Origin: Kappaphycus alvarezii
Taxonomy: Eukaryota; Rhodophyta; Florideophyceae; Gigartinales; Solieriaceae
Assembly: GCA_002205965.3 (NCBI GenBank)
Contig: NADL03000602.1
Coordinates: 124,001-188,000 of the forward strand
Length of the DNA stretch: 64,000 nt
Direction: 5' to 3'
Under the pieces are notes generated by a model. It made no database searches. It saw nothing but the letters and a program-made list of their open reading frames with translations, and was not told the DNA's origin. Shown one piece after another: positions 12,801 through 23,640 of the stretch (position 1 is its first letter; every line of letters begins with the position of its first letter). Position numbers and translations under genes: made by a program.

Positions 12801-13265
12801 TGGAGATAGCTACATACTAAGGGAAAATGAATTCTGACAGTTGTGAATTCAAATTTTCTTCCTGTAGAACAGCCCTGACGGTATCGTAAGTAGCGCTTTC
12901 AGAATTATAGTCGGCTCGAGTGACATACTCTGACAAAATGTAAGAGTAAGTTGGTCCAGGTGGCATGAGATAGCAAGACAATTTTTGATTGGTAAAGCAA
13001 TGAGATAATACCCCAGTGCGCAACTCGCCCCTGACTATTCCAAGTGTACCAATGGGGTCAAATGTTGTGTTTAGAAGTGTAAAGAATGTGTAATGACAGC
13101 AAAATACCTACTAGCCCTGGTTGTAAGGTTACCATTTTTTTGGATCTACAGTACAGTAGATGCAGTGAATTCTTTTAAAGCTATAAGGCCCTTGAAGTGG
13201 AATACAACATAGATTCCCACCACAGAGAAGAATCGCCCCGATTCTTGAGGATATGCTTGTACTTA
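12800..13265. other. No recognisable gene
   Basis: Spacer between two decayed Ty3/gypsy elements. It should contain an LTR of the chromovirus at 13.3-18.1 kb, but I could not find a matching partner near 18.1 kb. It carries the word TACAGTACAGTA within a short dyad (ATCTAC/GTAGAT) near 13,145-13,162. Confidence 0.4.
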
Positions 13266-13269
13266 TTCA

Positions 13270-13440
13270 AAAGTTCTTGTGAATTCTTAAGATATAATTC
13301 GGGAAGCCACGAGTTCTCATGATCTCCGTACCCATTCCATTTGACAAGAAATTTATTTTTCCACGTTCTTTCTTGTGAGCGATTATATATTCAACTTCAC
13401 ATTCCTGATGTCCATGTTGAAATTGGAGAGGTCGCCACCT
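13270..13440 (-). pseudogene. Chromodomain of a decayed chromovirus Pol
   Basis: The minus-strand frame starting near 13,420 reads EVEYIIAHKKERGKINFL; after a frame change, FLVKWNGYGDHENSWLPE (about 13,360-13,305). This is the classic chromodomain pattern (EVE-IL-H-K-GK-YLVKW-GY--E-TW-PE), including the aromatic residues that bind methylated histone tails. In chromoviruses this domain sits at the integrase C-terminus and directs insertion to particular chromatin. Here it follows the integrase C-terminal module at 13,500-13,640 in the right order. One frame change breaks it. Confidence 0.8.
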
Positions 13441-13479
13441 CTCCAATTGGAATTTTTCGTTTGTATTCATCTTCAAAGA

Positions 13480-14860
13480 ACAGTTTTAAGAGGCTAGCGT
13501 GAAAAGCTTTATGTACTCCTATGTCAATCATAGCTTGAGATAACTGAACGCGGTACGTCATACCGTTAATATCTTCTGTGATTTCAAAGGCGCCACAATA
13601 CTTTGGGATTAGTTTGCGTTATCCAGCCGCATCTTCGAGTGATAAGTTCTTCGCGATAGCCATTTCCTATCACTAATCTTTAATTTTGACGGCCTTCTCT
13701 TCTTGTTCACATATTTTGCGGTGGATTCTTTGGATTTTTGGATTTGATTCTGGGTTTTCCTTAATGCTTCTTACATATCTTTTAGGAAACCTGCTGCCGC
13801 TGGATTATCTGACGCTTAAACATCTAAGGGTATTGTTCTTAGTTGAACCCCATAATCGAGGATAATGGTGAGAAAGTTTTAGTTACATTCACTGAGGAGT
13901 TGTAAGCAACTTTCAAGTCTACCAGGTAATTATCCCAATCTGATTTGTCGCAGACAACGAAAGCACGGATGATTTCCTCTATTTTACTGTTCATTATCTC
14001 CGATTGTCCATCAGATTGTAGGTGGTACGCAGAAGATGGGGATAACTTCTTTCCTATTAGAGCAAAAGGTTTTGTCCAAAACTAGCTAATCAAGATGGGA
14101 TCTCGGTCGCATATGATATTCTCTGGTAATCCATGATGTCGGTATACGTAATTCTTGAATAGCAGAGCTTTTTCAGGAGCATCTGTGTTTCGTTTCGTTG
14201 AAATTATTATGATCATCTTAGAAAGTCTGTCACGACTGTCAAAAGCCGTTGTTTCCATTTTTCGACTTTGGGAGAGGTGTGATGAAATCTATGTTTATGT
14301 GGGTCTATTAGTTTGCGGTTGTTCTAGTGGTTATAAAATATCTGAAGGCTCCTGATTGGTTGCTTTGGTTCTCTGGAATTGGCAGTAACGAACGTATCGG
14401 ATTACATCCGATCCTAAATTTTTCCAATAGAACTTTGGTGATATTCTGTTGATAGTTTTGCTTTTTACTAGTTGTCCCGTGTTAGTCGTGCAATGATATT
14501 CATGCAACAGCTTGGCTCTAAAATTTCCTTCTGGTACAAAGATCTTTTTGTTTCTAAGTAAAAGTATCCCTCGACGCTCAAAGGGAGCTTTGGGTCTTGA
14601 TAATGAGTTCTGAGGTTCTCATCTCTACCATAATCTTCCGCCAACACCACGAACTCACTGTTAGTAAATGATATAGTCGAGATGTTATTGGGTTCTGAGG
14701 ATGGATTGGTAGTGAATCCTTGGAGTAATGAATTGTTCCGGTGATCAGGTGACGGCACATCTTGTGGTTGCCTCGATAGTGCGTCCGCCACCATATTTGA
14801 TTTTCCTGAGATGGGGATTATCTTGAAGTCGAGATTAACTAATCTTTTCAGCCATCTCAC
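13480..14860 (-). pseudogene. Chromovirus integrase remains
   Basis: At 14,860-14,468 one open frame starts MRWLKRLVNLDFKI and contains SNMVADALSRQ, the end of gypsy RNase H, then runs into the linker before the integrase (LRTHYQDPKLPLSVEG). Near 13,620-13,500 the C-terminal GPF/Y-type module reads LIPKYCGAFEIT, then MTYRVQLSQAM and HKAFHASL, matching the PKY-GPF-I...YRL.L...HPVFHVS pattern. The catalytic core between them (about 13,650-14,450) is too scrambled for me to place all three acidic residues. Confidence 0.7.
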
Positions 14861-14869
14861 TTGTCTTGA

Positions 14870-16110
14870 GGACCCGTTTTCCTGGGTTTCTAGGTATCTC
14901 AGGGGATATTGTTACGAGTGAACGGTGAAAGAATTGCCGTAAACGTAGGATCTCCACCACTTAAGTGAATCTACAATGGCCAAAACTTCCCTTCATGTGC
15001 CGCTTAGTTTTGTTCAGCATCTTTAAGAGTCCTAGATGCAAAAGCGACCGACCTTTCAAAACATGATTCTTTCTGTTCCAACACTGCTCCAATTTCATAC
15101 TTTGAAGCATCTGTGGTTACCTAGATAGGCAGTGTCGCGTCGAAATTGCGGAGAACCGGTGCACTTCAAAATTTTGGCTTTAGTACTTTGAATGCATTAT
15201 CTTGGGTGCGTCTCCATTGGAAATTCACGTACTTCGTCAATTCTGACAGATGTTTAGCAAGCACTGAACAGCCTTTTCTGAATCTCCGGTAGTAATTGAA
15301 GAAACCAAGAAAAGACTGCACATTTTGCTTATTCTTTGGTGTCGGTCATTCCATGACTGCACTTATCTTATTTGGATCAGCAAATATACCACTTTGGGAA
15401 ATTTTTTGTCCTGATTACTCTACTTCTGTAACTCCAAAAACGCATTTAAATAATTAGATAATAGAAAAAGGCCTGTAAAGTTAAATACACACCTGCTGAG
15501 CAAAACTGTACTTCTTTACCTTAAGCTTCAATTTTCCTAGTGTATCTTCTTGAACCCTTTCTGAAAATGGTCTAGATTCTGATCTATTTGATATATCAAA
15601 ACTTCATCCACATACACCATTGATAATTATAAATTACAAAGAACCTCTTTCTCATACGTTGGAACGTCTCGGCTATATCATTAATCCAAAATATATCACC
15701 TCGAAATTGTATGTCTCATGTCAGGAAATAAACAGTGTATTTTCCTTGCAAATTTCGTCATCCTTACCTACCAGAATCCATTGTAGAGATCAACCATATT
15801 GAATAATTCTGCGACCGAAAGCTAGTCTAAAATATTTTCTATTTTCTTCAGTAGCGGCCACCTTTATGGCTTCATCACCCCATTGAGCCGACTTTATTCA
15901 ATAAATAAAGGGGATCTCCCACCCTTCTTCTTTTCTGTCACTACTGAGAACGTCCAGATGGAACTCAAAGTTGCGATGATCCCTGCTTCCAAAATTTCCT
16001 TCAATTCTTTCCTTATGACTGTATTACGTTTCATATTCATGTGGATAGCCTTCGAATATTTCGTAAAATCGCCCATAGGCTCAAAGAAGAAGTTTGCTAT
16101 CCCAACGCTG
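14870..16110 (-). pseudogene. Chromovirus RT and RNase H remains
   Basis: The RT N-terminus is at 16,076-15,894 (KELKEILEAGIIATLSSIWTFSVV, i.e. the E-L..GII..S.SPW..PVV region), then FRLAFGRRIIQYG near 15,830. RNase H starts near 15,120 with VTTDASKYEIGAVLEQ, containing the first catalytic Asp, and continues ERSVAFASRTLKDAEQN. The YxDD box is not clearly preserved. Frames change repeatedly. Same strand and order as the integrase and chromodomain at 13.3-14.9 kb. Confidence 0.65.
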
Positions 16111-16559
16111 GATGACTCGAGATAATGAATGTCCCAAGTTACTGCGTTGGTTCCCTAAAGTGCCCTTACCAGCGTGCTCCGCTCCTTCTCACCCACATGC
16201 TTAGCCTTCGAGTCTATCAGAGCTGCTCTATCTCCCTCCTCATCTTTCTCGGTAACGTCTTCCCTCTCTAAACCTTCTCTCAAATCCGATGCATATAGCC
16301 TCTTGTTCCAAATTGACAGTACTAGTTTTTTTTTATTTTCCAACCCACCATCACTGCCATTAGACTCCTGTGAGGATGAAGCGGCAAAGTTCTGGCTTTC
16401 TCACTCCCTCAGGGATGCGAGATCCTCTCAATTTTCACGCTCCCTCGCTCGCTGTGCTTTCGATGAGTATCGGTAAAACTTTTTTGTTCTTCCCAAAACC
16501 CAGGGATATCTGCTGGCGACCATAATCAAGGTTCTGCTGCAGATCTTCTTGAGTTCCAC

Positions 16560-16870
16560 TGTCTATGATTGCATATAACGGGGCTCTGCGTACAAGTAAG
16601 AAGTCCAACCGTACGACTCGCTATCTATAGGATACCTAGGTCCCTCCGCGCAACAGAAGACTTGATAAACCTTCCCATCTAGAACTGGTACCTGATGGAC
16701 CGTATCCGTCGGGACTCGTGCCATTTTTGCGCATAAATCCTATCAAATGAGATTCAAAACGGCACCCGTGTCCAACAGGAGGTGAGTCTCAGTCCCGTAT
16801 ACCCTTCACAGCTACTTTCAGTCGAAGAGGTCCTCCTAAAGGATAATTCATTTAGTCTTAAATTACAGTG
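16560..16870 (-). pseudogene. Retropepsin-type protease remains of the chromovirus
   Basis: At 16,781-16,747 on the minus strand the frame reads LLLDTGAVLNLI, the D-T-G-A active-site loop of a retroviral-type aspartic protease with its hydrophobic flank. Upstream NYPLGGPLRLKVAV fits the first beta strands. The frame is broken on both sides. Position between gag (17.5-18.1 kb) and RT (about 16.1 kb) is as expected. Between protease and RT (16,140-16,480) a charged linker frame is open (MENKKKLVLSIWNKRLYASD) with no domain I recognise. Confidence 0.65.
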
Positions 16871-17482
16871 AGTTTCTTTGCAACCAACCGTTTGAATTGC
16901 TTCCTAGCGTAAGCCACGTCCCCACGAAGAAGCTGCGGGAAAATATATCTTAATTGGTCGGAGCTAGCTTCGAGACAACAATATAATTCTTATCATTATC
17001 CTGAAAGCTGGGAGAATTTTTATTTGTTTTCCTGTCCTTTTTTTCCCTCGTACTGGGCGCCGGTAAAACCGACGACGGACGGACGATCGGGCCTTGTTCA
17101 TGGTGGCATATAGTTCTATTATTTTATGTCTCCTCTGTTTCGGTACATCCTGGCCTTCAGAATCCCTCTTGTGCTGTAGACATGACATTTCCTCCAAGAG
17201 AATCTTGGATAATTGCCACCAACTCCTCCGCCTTTTACTTAAGCTGTTGTTCCTTTCCAGATTAAGTACTTCCTATGCGATTCCAACACGATGATCTCCT
17301 CCACAATGCTCCTTCGACCAGCCATTCGCATCGAAATGACCTCGTCTCCCGAATTTTGTGCACCTGTTATTCCTATGCGTGTTTTGGGTCATTGAGCGAC
17401 ACGGTGTCCATTCTTTCCACACTAGCTATAAAAGAAGTCCTCACCAATCGTGGCCGCTGGTACATACTTAATTGCGCCAACT

Positions 17483-17658
17483 CCGGGTGTCCCGCTAGGC
17501 ATCGGGAAGAGGAAAGAATGAATCAATTTAATCAAATCCTGCTAACTTGAAAGGAGTTTCTGGCCTTGTCCCGGGTGTCCCGCTAGGCATCGGGAAGAGG
17601 AAAGAATGAATCAATTTAATTAAATCCTGCTAACTTGAAAGGAGTTTCTGGCCTTGTC
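17483..17658. repeat. 88-bp tandem duplication inside gag
   Basis: 17483-17570 and 17571-17658 are identical except for one base (ATCAAATC against ATTAAATC). 88 is not a multiple of 3, so the duplication shifts the gag frame. The near-perfect identity says it is recent compared with the heavy decay around it. Confidence 0.9.
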
Positions 17659-18110
17659 AGAGACTTTCCCAAGTCTCTGACATCCAATTTTGCAGTCGCG
17701 TAATCGCGAAACTCTTCCTCCGGGTTCACCTTCTTTCCGTATTTGCAGGTATTTTCTTAATACTTCCTTCATAATCCTAGACTCATCCATCAATTACCCA
17801 TCTCTAGCAAATGATACGTAGTGGAAGAAGTCAAATGTAGCCACCTCGAGATTACTTAGAATCTTAAGGGCCTTCTAGGTATCGCTTTTGGCCCAAGCCA
17901 CCACGTTTTCAAACACTGAAAGGAATCGGTCGTTGTCCGGGGAATATCCACCAAAGGAGATTTGATGGATATTTGTTCTGCTCCGCCATTTTTTCCGATT
18001 CTTGGATGTGGAATTATAAATGCTTGATTTAATCTTTTTCACATCGTATGTTCCAAGTATAATCTTAGCCCCCCTTCTTGAGGCACACACGAGGCGGTGC
18101 ATGATTTATA
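17500..18110 (-). pseudogene. Gag remains of the chromovirus
   Basis: 18,102-17,875 encodes FGGYSPDNDRFLSVFENVVAWAKSD; other frames below it read ALKILSNLE and ESRIMKEVLRKYLQI, then LRDCKIGCQRLGKVSDKARN. This resembles the helical capsid domain of Ty3/gypsy Gag (L..F...F..W..FE..L...F). It lies at the 5' end of the minus-strand element, as gag should. The 88-bp tandem duplication at 17,483-17,658 falls inside it. 16,870-17,480 should hold the zinc knuckle but no intact CCHC was found. Confidence 0.5.
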
Positions 18111-20765
18111 AGCCCAACTAACCCGGGTAGATACAGTGAAATATCTGCTCAGGTGAGGAGGTGCATTTTCACCGCCCATATTTACCGATAAAGAATTTTT
18201 GCAATGAATATTACACTACTAGTACGTTACAGCTAGCAAAGATCAGCTCAGCGAGATTTTATATTGCCGCAATCTTCATAACTCTGGGCATTTGCATACA
18301 CAGGCGTTTGCCCACAGACGTAGCTAGAAATGGGAACGCACAGTCCCACGAATCGAGTAACAGGCCAACTGACAATTGCCATCGATAGCCCTCGACGATA
18401 CACAAAATGGAGGACAAAAAGAGTCTAAACGGTTTCGGGTAACAGTTTAACGCACACCAACAGGGCGCCGACCATCGACAAAACAGCTTCACAACAAACG
18501 CAGTCAATGTGCCTTTACTCACGCAATCGAACAGCAATGTATCCGCACATACAGGCAGAAACCCCACTGTAAAACTCCGTAGTGAGCATCGTACACACAG
18601 ACGGTCCCTCTCCTCTCTCAAGTAGCCAAAATGTCCTCAATTACATCCATCATCATTCCCGCTGTGGACTTCACACATCATTAACTTTGAATCAGTCGCC
18701 CGTTGAGCTTCACGTAGCCGTCCAAGATTCTATTGAACGGTTTTGAATCGCGCTTCACGACACAGCGCCTCAGAAAATCAGGAAGCACATTTCCGAAGTT
18801 CATTACACCAACTAGTTCTTACAGTGCAGCCGACTCTTTGAAAGCTTCATCTCACAGGGTCGCATGCTACAGTTCCGGTAATCTCATCGAATTGGTTGTG
18901 TCATCAGGTGGGTTCACTTGTTTGGCTATTACGCGGATGAGATGGATTTTATCTTGAAGGATCACCATGACACGTCCAGCAATGTATAGCGCTCCACGGT
19001 ATCACGCTCAACCAGCCTACAGATCAAATACACAACAATTATGATTTTGGATAGCATATTTACAGTTATCTGCAGTACATTATAAATATTTCATGTTGTT
19101 TGAAATATTTTACAAATCATCGGGCTACCGAGTTTACTCAATCGTATTCTGTAACTGTTTCTAAATTTTTTTTATCGTTGGGGTAAGTTTGAATTAAGAC
19201 GCCGCAGAGTCCCTAATTAGTTTTAGTAAACTGAATAAAGTTTTGTGTTGTAGGGCCGGACACTTCCTCGATATTTTCTCATCCTGTGCTATCTATGAAT
19301 ATAGAAACTTACGTTATTCCCTTTACCCGCAGAACTTCTGTCTCTTAATGCTTCTCTCTACACTTTCTTGTTTCCTTTACACAACTAAGTTCTATTTTCC
19401 TTTCTATTCCTTTTTCTATTTTCCCCTTTTCTTGTGCAACGATCTCCCTCTTTGAAAGTAAATTCTTTTGTTCTCCTCGAATAGTTTGATTTTCTTCAAC
19501 CTTCACATCTTTTTCCATAATCAAGATTTATGCATGTATCTTTTGGATAAATTATCCCTTCGACGTCGATTTTCACTAATTCTCACTGCAAGTCTTACTC
19601 ACGTTAATATTTTAAATCATCAGGGCTGCTAATCTGAGCCCTTTGACGCTATTCATACCTGTCGGGTTCGAGTTAAAACTATCCAAGGCCCTCCAACAAA
19701 CAATCACTCAACAATTTTGACCCTTTTGTGAAGCCAACATGCACGGAATATCCCTCCATCGGCCAATTTCCAATCCCGCCATTTTCACCTCATCAACTAC
19801 TCCCTATGTTCTCTTCGGTCCCAAATAACGTAGATTAATACATCCATCTACAAGAAAGAATTGCCTGGAGGAGCTTGTAGCCTGTCATTTGATAGAGATC
19901 GAGGCACATGATACGAAGGAGGACTCGGAAAAGGAAGATGGTAAGGCGGGGAAGTGCTTCGAGTAGTGGGTGGCCTTGGAACTGGTCTACGGAATGAAGA
20001 AGAGGAGTCCGGGGAGTCCGGGATTAAGAGGGGGTTTCGAAACGGGTCATATGGGAGGGAAAGGAGAAAATTTTATGATCAGTTGTTCCCAGCCGTGGAC
20101 CCAGTTAGAGAGGCGTTAGTTAGGGTATATGTTGCAGAAAGTGGTAGGCAATCCTGTGCAATTTAAGGGTATGTGAGGGGACTAGATGTGTATTCATGAT
20201 GAATTGAGGTAAGAGCTAGTTTCTGATCTAGAGACGAAGATTTTGGGTAATATATTTGTAAGTGTCTGCCAAGTATCTCTTGTAGTCCACATAAAGTGTT
20301 TTCCTATGTTTTATGGCGGTTTTTGTAGTTTTACCGAGATTTTAGTTTGGTAAGAAAGTATACAAGCTAAATACATTTCTTCAATCAGGAGAGGAAGCTA
20401 TTTGGGGGTTAGCTTCGCAATGAGAGTAAATTCGAACCAAAACCCTCCGATCAGCTCTCTAGCCTCTAAGCGGGGTGGTAAAGCCTGTCCCTTTAGAGTT
20501 GATTGCTAGAGCAATAACTTTTCTTTCACCACCACTCCTCGCCCATGTCAGTTAGCGCTTACTATACCACTTCTGTCACCCGCAACAACTCTCACCTCTG
20601 GTCTTTAGCGGTTAATATTTCCGTCGGCGCCATTCGTACCCTCTCTCTGTCCATCATAAAGGTCAACATTTGGTCAAATAACAGCCTTTTTAGGTTGTCC
20701 CACCTGGCCCTGTCTCCCCTTCAGACACTCCACAACACAAAGTGCCGCTCTCCGTTTCGGTAACT
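18110..20765. other. No recognisable gene
   Basis: Several frames of 70-120 codons exist (for example 18,621-18,259 minus, Cys-rich; 19,954-20,166 plus, charged), but none shows a family pattern and none is supported by neighbours. 19,320-19,450 is strongly pyrimidine-rich on the plus strand. Confidence 0.4.
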
Positions 20766-20769
20766 AGCC

Positions 20770-21045
20770 GTTTCGGGAACTAGTCGACACAAATCTCTAA
20801 TCAGTAAAGCATCCCAAACTCCCCGTCATTCTTGTAATCATAGGGGCAATCCGCCCTCATGCAATGATACTGCGGCAACAGTTTCTTCCAACGCAGCAAA
20901 TCTTGTGTCTGTCTGTAAGGTAGTTTTGTAAGGTTTTCTGCCCAGCTCTGACACCAACACACAGACCTGGCTCTTCCCCTCTCGGGAAGTGACCGGATTA
21001 CATCCCAATCAGTAAAGCATCCAAAGTCCCCCTCATTTCTCGTAA
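20770..21045 (+). mobile_element. Two orphan 3' tails of non-LTR family 2
   Basis: Around 20,790-20,830 and again 20,995-21,040 the sequence reads AATCAGTAAAGCATCC followed by a C-rich stretch. The same tail occurs near 31,090-31,200 and 53,590-53,720. Between the two tails, 20,855-20,935 still encodes the last residues of the family 2 protein (SSNAAN-like). Both are heavily 5'-truncated copies in the plus direction. Confidence 0.6.
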
Positions 21046-21735
21046 AGATCCCTTCGAAGCCTGGGAGCTTCTCAAAAATATAAAATGTCCACGTAGCAGA
21101 CTAAAGGCTGCTCTCAGCTTCAAGAAACTTAACCAAGAAAAGGATACGTCAGCCCTCTCCATTAATCTTTGCGTTACCTCGTGGCCATGATTATACGCAT
21201 AGCAGCTGCGATTGATCTCGGTTTGTGGAATTGGATAAGTAATTTGGTCTGAAAATCTGCAACTGTACAACTTGATCATGAATTCAATTCCCTTTCAGAT
21301 TGTCTATGCGTGTTTGTATCACAAATCTGCTCAGAAATTTATGGAAGCCATCGTACAGTACATTGAAATGGTATTTATAGGGAATCGCCCAGATTAATTG
21401 AGATGGAGGGCGGGGAACACGTAAAAGAATTCAAGGACCACACGACCAAACTGCTCATCCCGAACAAGTATCAATCCTAGCTTGCAAGGGCTAGTCGGCA
21501 TTGCCGAAGACTGGAGACGGTGTAGCTATCCCGCTACAACTCTGACTTGACGTGCGCTAGATCCCCGCAGCGCTTTTTGGCGCCATTCGGCGTGCATCGA
21601 CGTACGCTTGTGACGAGAACCAGCACACCCGTGGCGTTCTACCCATCCGAGGGCCGCTCGCTTCCGCGTGTACTGCTTATTGCTCAATCTGATTGACTAT
21701 TTTCGACACGGTTGACTTTGATATGGGCCAAAGGA
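21045..21735. other. No recognisable gene
   Basis: A minus-strand frame at 21,279-20,998 (93 codons) is helical and Leu-rich and could be a gag fragment, but I see no diagnostic motif. The rest gives nothing recognisable. Confidence 0.35.
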
Positions 21736-21739
21736 AGAA

Positions 21740-22040
21740 TTCCACGTATATGCCAATCTCCACTCTTGGAGGGTGGTACTCGGATGCATATGCAGTGCTA
21801 AATGATGTGGCAATGAACGTGGCCGTGAGGGCATTGGAGACGTACGGAAAGGTTCGAGGGTTTTGATGCAAAGGCACGCTGCAGCACCGTCATGTCCAAT
21901 GCGGCCTGCCTGATGACTGGTCTGAAGGTAGTCTTTTAGGGGGCGTAGGTCCTTCCCATTACTGTGGCTGCATGCCTTTTTGAGTCGATTGTGGTCGTCT
22001 GGAAAACTACGGGATAGATCGGATAACACCTAAACCTTCC
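21740..22040 (+). mobile_element. 5'-truncated 3' end of non-LTR family 3
   Basis: Plus strand. The coding end reads PISTLGGWYSDAYAVL-like text near 21,757-21,810, then a GVLMQRHAA-type end, and a 3' untranslated stretch with GAGTCGATTGTGGTCGTCTG near 21,985. It ends at the same point (ACACCTAAACC, about 22,035) as copies at 31.5, 52.5 and 60.3 kb. A common 3' end with different 5' break points is what target-primed reverse transcription produces. Confidence 0.65.
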
Positions 22041-22251
22041 CCCCGTATATGAGCGATTCGACTCGTCGCGAATGGTATTCCTTTACGGTAATCATCCTGT
22101 CCTAACAACTTTTCGCTGCAGAACATGAGAGGGAATATCGATTCGGCGGGTAATCAAGTCTATGACTGTGCTTGAGTAGTGCTCCCAGGCTGCATAAAAT
22201 TGCTTTTTGGGTTTGGTGCACTGTCACCCCAGTTTACAACTTTCGCGGGAA

Positions 22252-22256
22252 CCCTC
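22252..22256. repeat. Target-site duplication of element A, left copy
   Basis: CCCTC directly before the left LTR; the same five bases follow the right LTR at 29,760-29,764. A 5-bp duplication is usual for Ty3/gypsy insertion. Confidence 0.9.
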
Positions 22257-22974
22257 TGATATGGGTAAATCGGCGGGGGAAGAGATCCTCAGAACCAATT
22301 ACCCTGAGAAGGAGGTGTTGCGAGCGACAAAAGTGCTGCCGTGGTATTGTTGAACGAACAAAAAGGGAGTGTATATAGAAGAGAGTTGAGGAAGCTACAA
22401 GCAAGTATAAAAGGGGCAGGGTCTACCACCGACGCTCTGAGACTAGCGTAAGAAAAGTTTTCTTGGGTCTGAAGTTGACTCTCAACTTCCTACTACTCGG
22501 GACTTGGCTTGAAGTTGTCTGCCAACTTGCTTCACCTCCACTAAAGGAAGCAGTTTACTCGGCTTATATAGACTTTTGGCTACCCCAAAAGTCTCCAACA
22601 AACATACTAATAACCATAAAATGTATTCACGGTAATCGTGTGACCAGAGAGACTATTAGATAGATATTTCCTCAAGGTAAATATCTAGGTGCCATACCCA
22701 TGCCAGCCATCCATCGGCCAGGGGTGGAATTGATGTGGCCATTATATAGACCTTTCAGAGCTACTTGTCGTATCACCCACAACCTGGAACTGTACTGACA
22801 TCTACTATGACAGCGTGTCCTAAAATGAAAAAATCACCGACGAATTTGCCACACTCACCCAAATTAAAAATATCTTGCAAATTCAAAAACTGTAAAAATA
22901 TCTTCCCAATTCCGATACTGTATACAATCATGGTCCTCATCTAGATTTTTTCGTGCGCGAATTTGCGCACATCA
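22257..22974 (-). repeat. Left LTR of element A (3' LTR in element direction)
   Basis: 718 bp, TGATA...ACATCA on the plus strand, so both ends are TG/CA with a 4-bp inverted repeat TGAT/ATCA. Near-identical to the right LTR; by eye the two differ at about two substitutions and about nine small indels. In element direction a TATA-like CTATATAAG lies at 22,571-22,563 and a second, TATATAAT, near 22,745. The bases next to its inner edge (22,975-22,987, minus strand GAGCGAGAGGGCG) are the candidate polypurine tract. Confidence 0.93.
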
Positions 22975-23007
22975 CGCCCTCTCGCTCAAGACGAACGTCC
23001 CGACTCG

Positions 23008-23640
23008 TCACTGCTCTTCTTCTGCTTCCGTTAGTGTTCGCTGTCTTATTGATAAAATGTATGGTCTCTCAAACGGGTACGGATGCAACTGATTACCAAT
23101 ATGATGCTCTAAAAAGTAGGTTCGCATTACTGGTACCTCACTTTGTAGCATAGCCTCATATATTGGTTTGATCACATCGAGGTGGGGTTGAATACATTCT
23201 TCTTCCGTGACTCTTCCGAATCTTCCAAGAGTGAAAAAATATATGTGATATGCAAACTCTTCTGGAAGATGCCGGAGGAATGGATGTCGATAAGAAAAGA
23301 AGACGCGCATCATCAAGAACGAATCTTCGTAAGATAAGTGCGGTCCATGTAGCGCCCTAAAACATAAACAGATGCTTATCATGAAATAAGAAATGACCTG
23401 CGCATCGTTCGCATCCTCGGAGATATTGCGCAGCCAAAAAGATAATCTTCTTCTTCCGACTGTATGCTGTGCATGGTTGTGAAGGAGAGCTAGAGATGAA
23501 GTTGTGGTGGACGGTCCCGATGAATGGCCGCGACCAGCTCCTGACGTACTGGGACCTGCACGAGGTCCTCTCGGGGGACGACCGGAACCTCTTCTGGGCG
23601 GGTTGTTGTCTCCTGAAGGTCCTCCTCTGGTCATCATCAC
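23008..23640 (-). CDS. Pol C-terminal extension, second domain copy (element A)
   Basis: 210 codons from MMTRGGPSG to the stop at 23,008. In copy B this is the uninterrupted end of the integrase frame; in A a 7-bp deletion near 23,720 cuts it off. It starts with the Gly/Arg/Pro/Ser-rich linker (RRGSGRPPRGPRAGPSTSG), followed at about 23,448-23,059 by a domain with ISICLCFRALHGP, EDSFLMMRVFFS, GRFGRV, IKPIY and HPYPFERPYI. That domain is a diverged copy of the one just upstream. No catalytic motif is recognisable. Predominantly helical and hydrophobic by eye. Whether it is translated separately in A is unknown. Confidence 0.75.
   Translation of the reverse strand: MMMTRGGPSGDNNPPRRGSGRPPRGPRAGPSTSGAGRGHSSGPSTTTSSLALLHNHAQHTVGRRRLSFWLRNISEDANDAQVISYFMISICLCFRALHGPHLSYEDSFLMMRVFFSYRHPFLRHLPEEFAYHIYFFTLGRFGRVTEEECIQPHLDVIKPIYEAMLQSEVPVMRTYFLEHHIGNQLHPYPFERPYILSIRQRTLTEAEEEQ

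Noticed and set aside
18259..18621. 120-codon Cys-rich minus-strand frame
   Set aside because: Cysteines are not in a recognisable spacing, and there is no family pattern.
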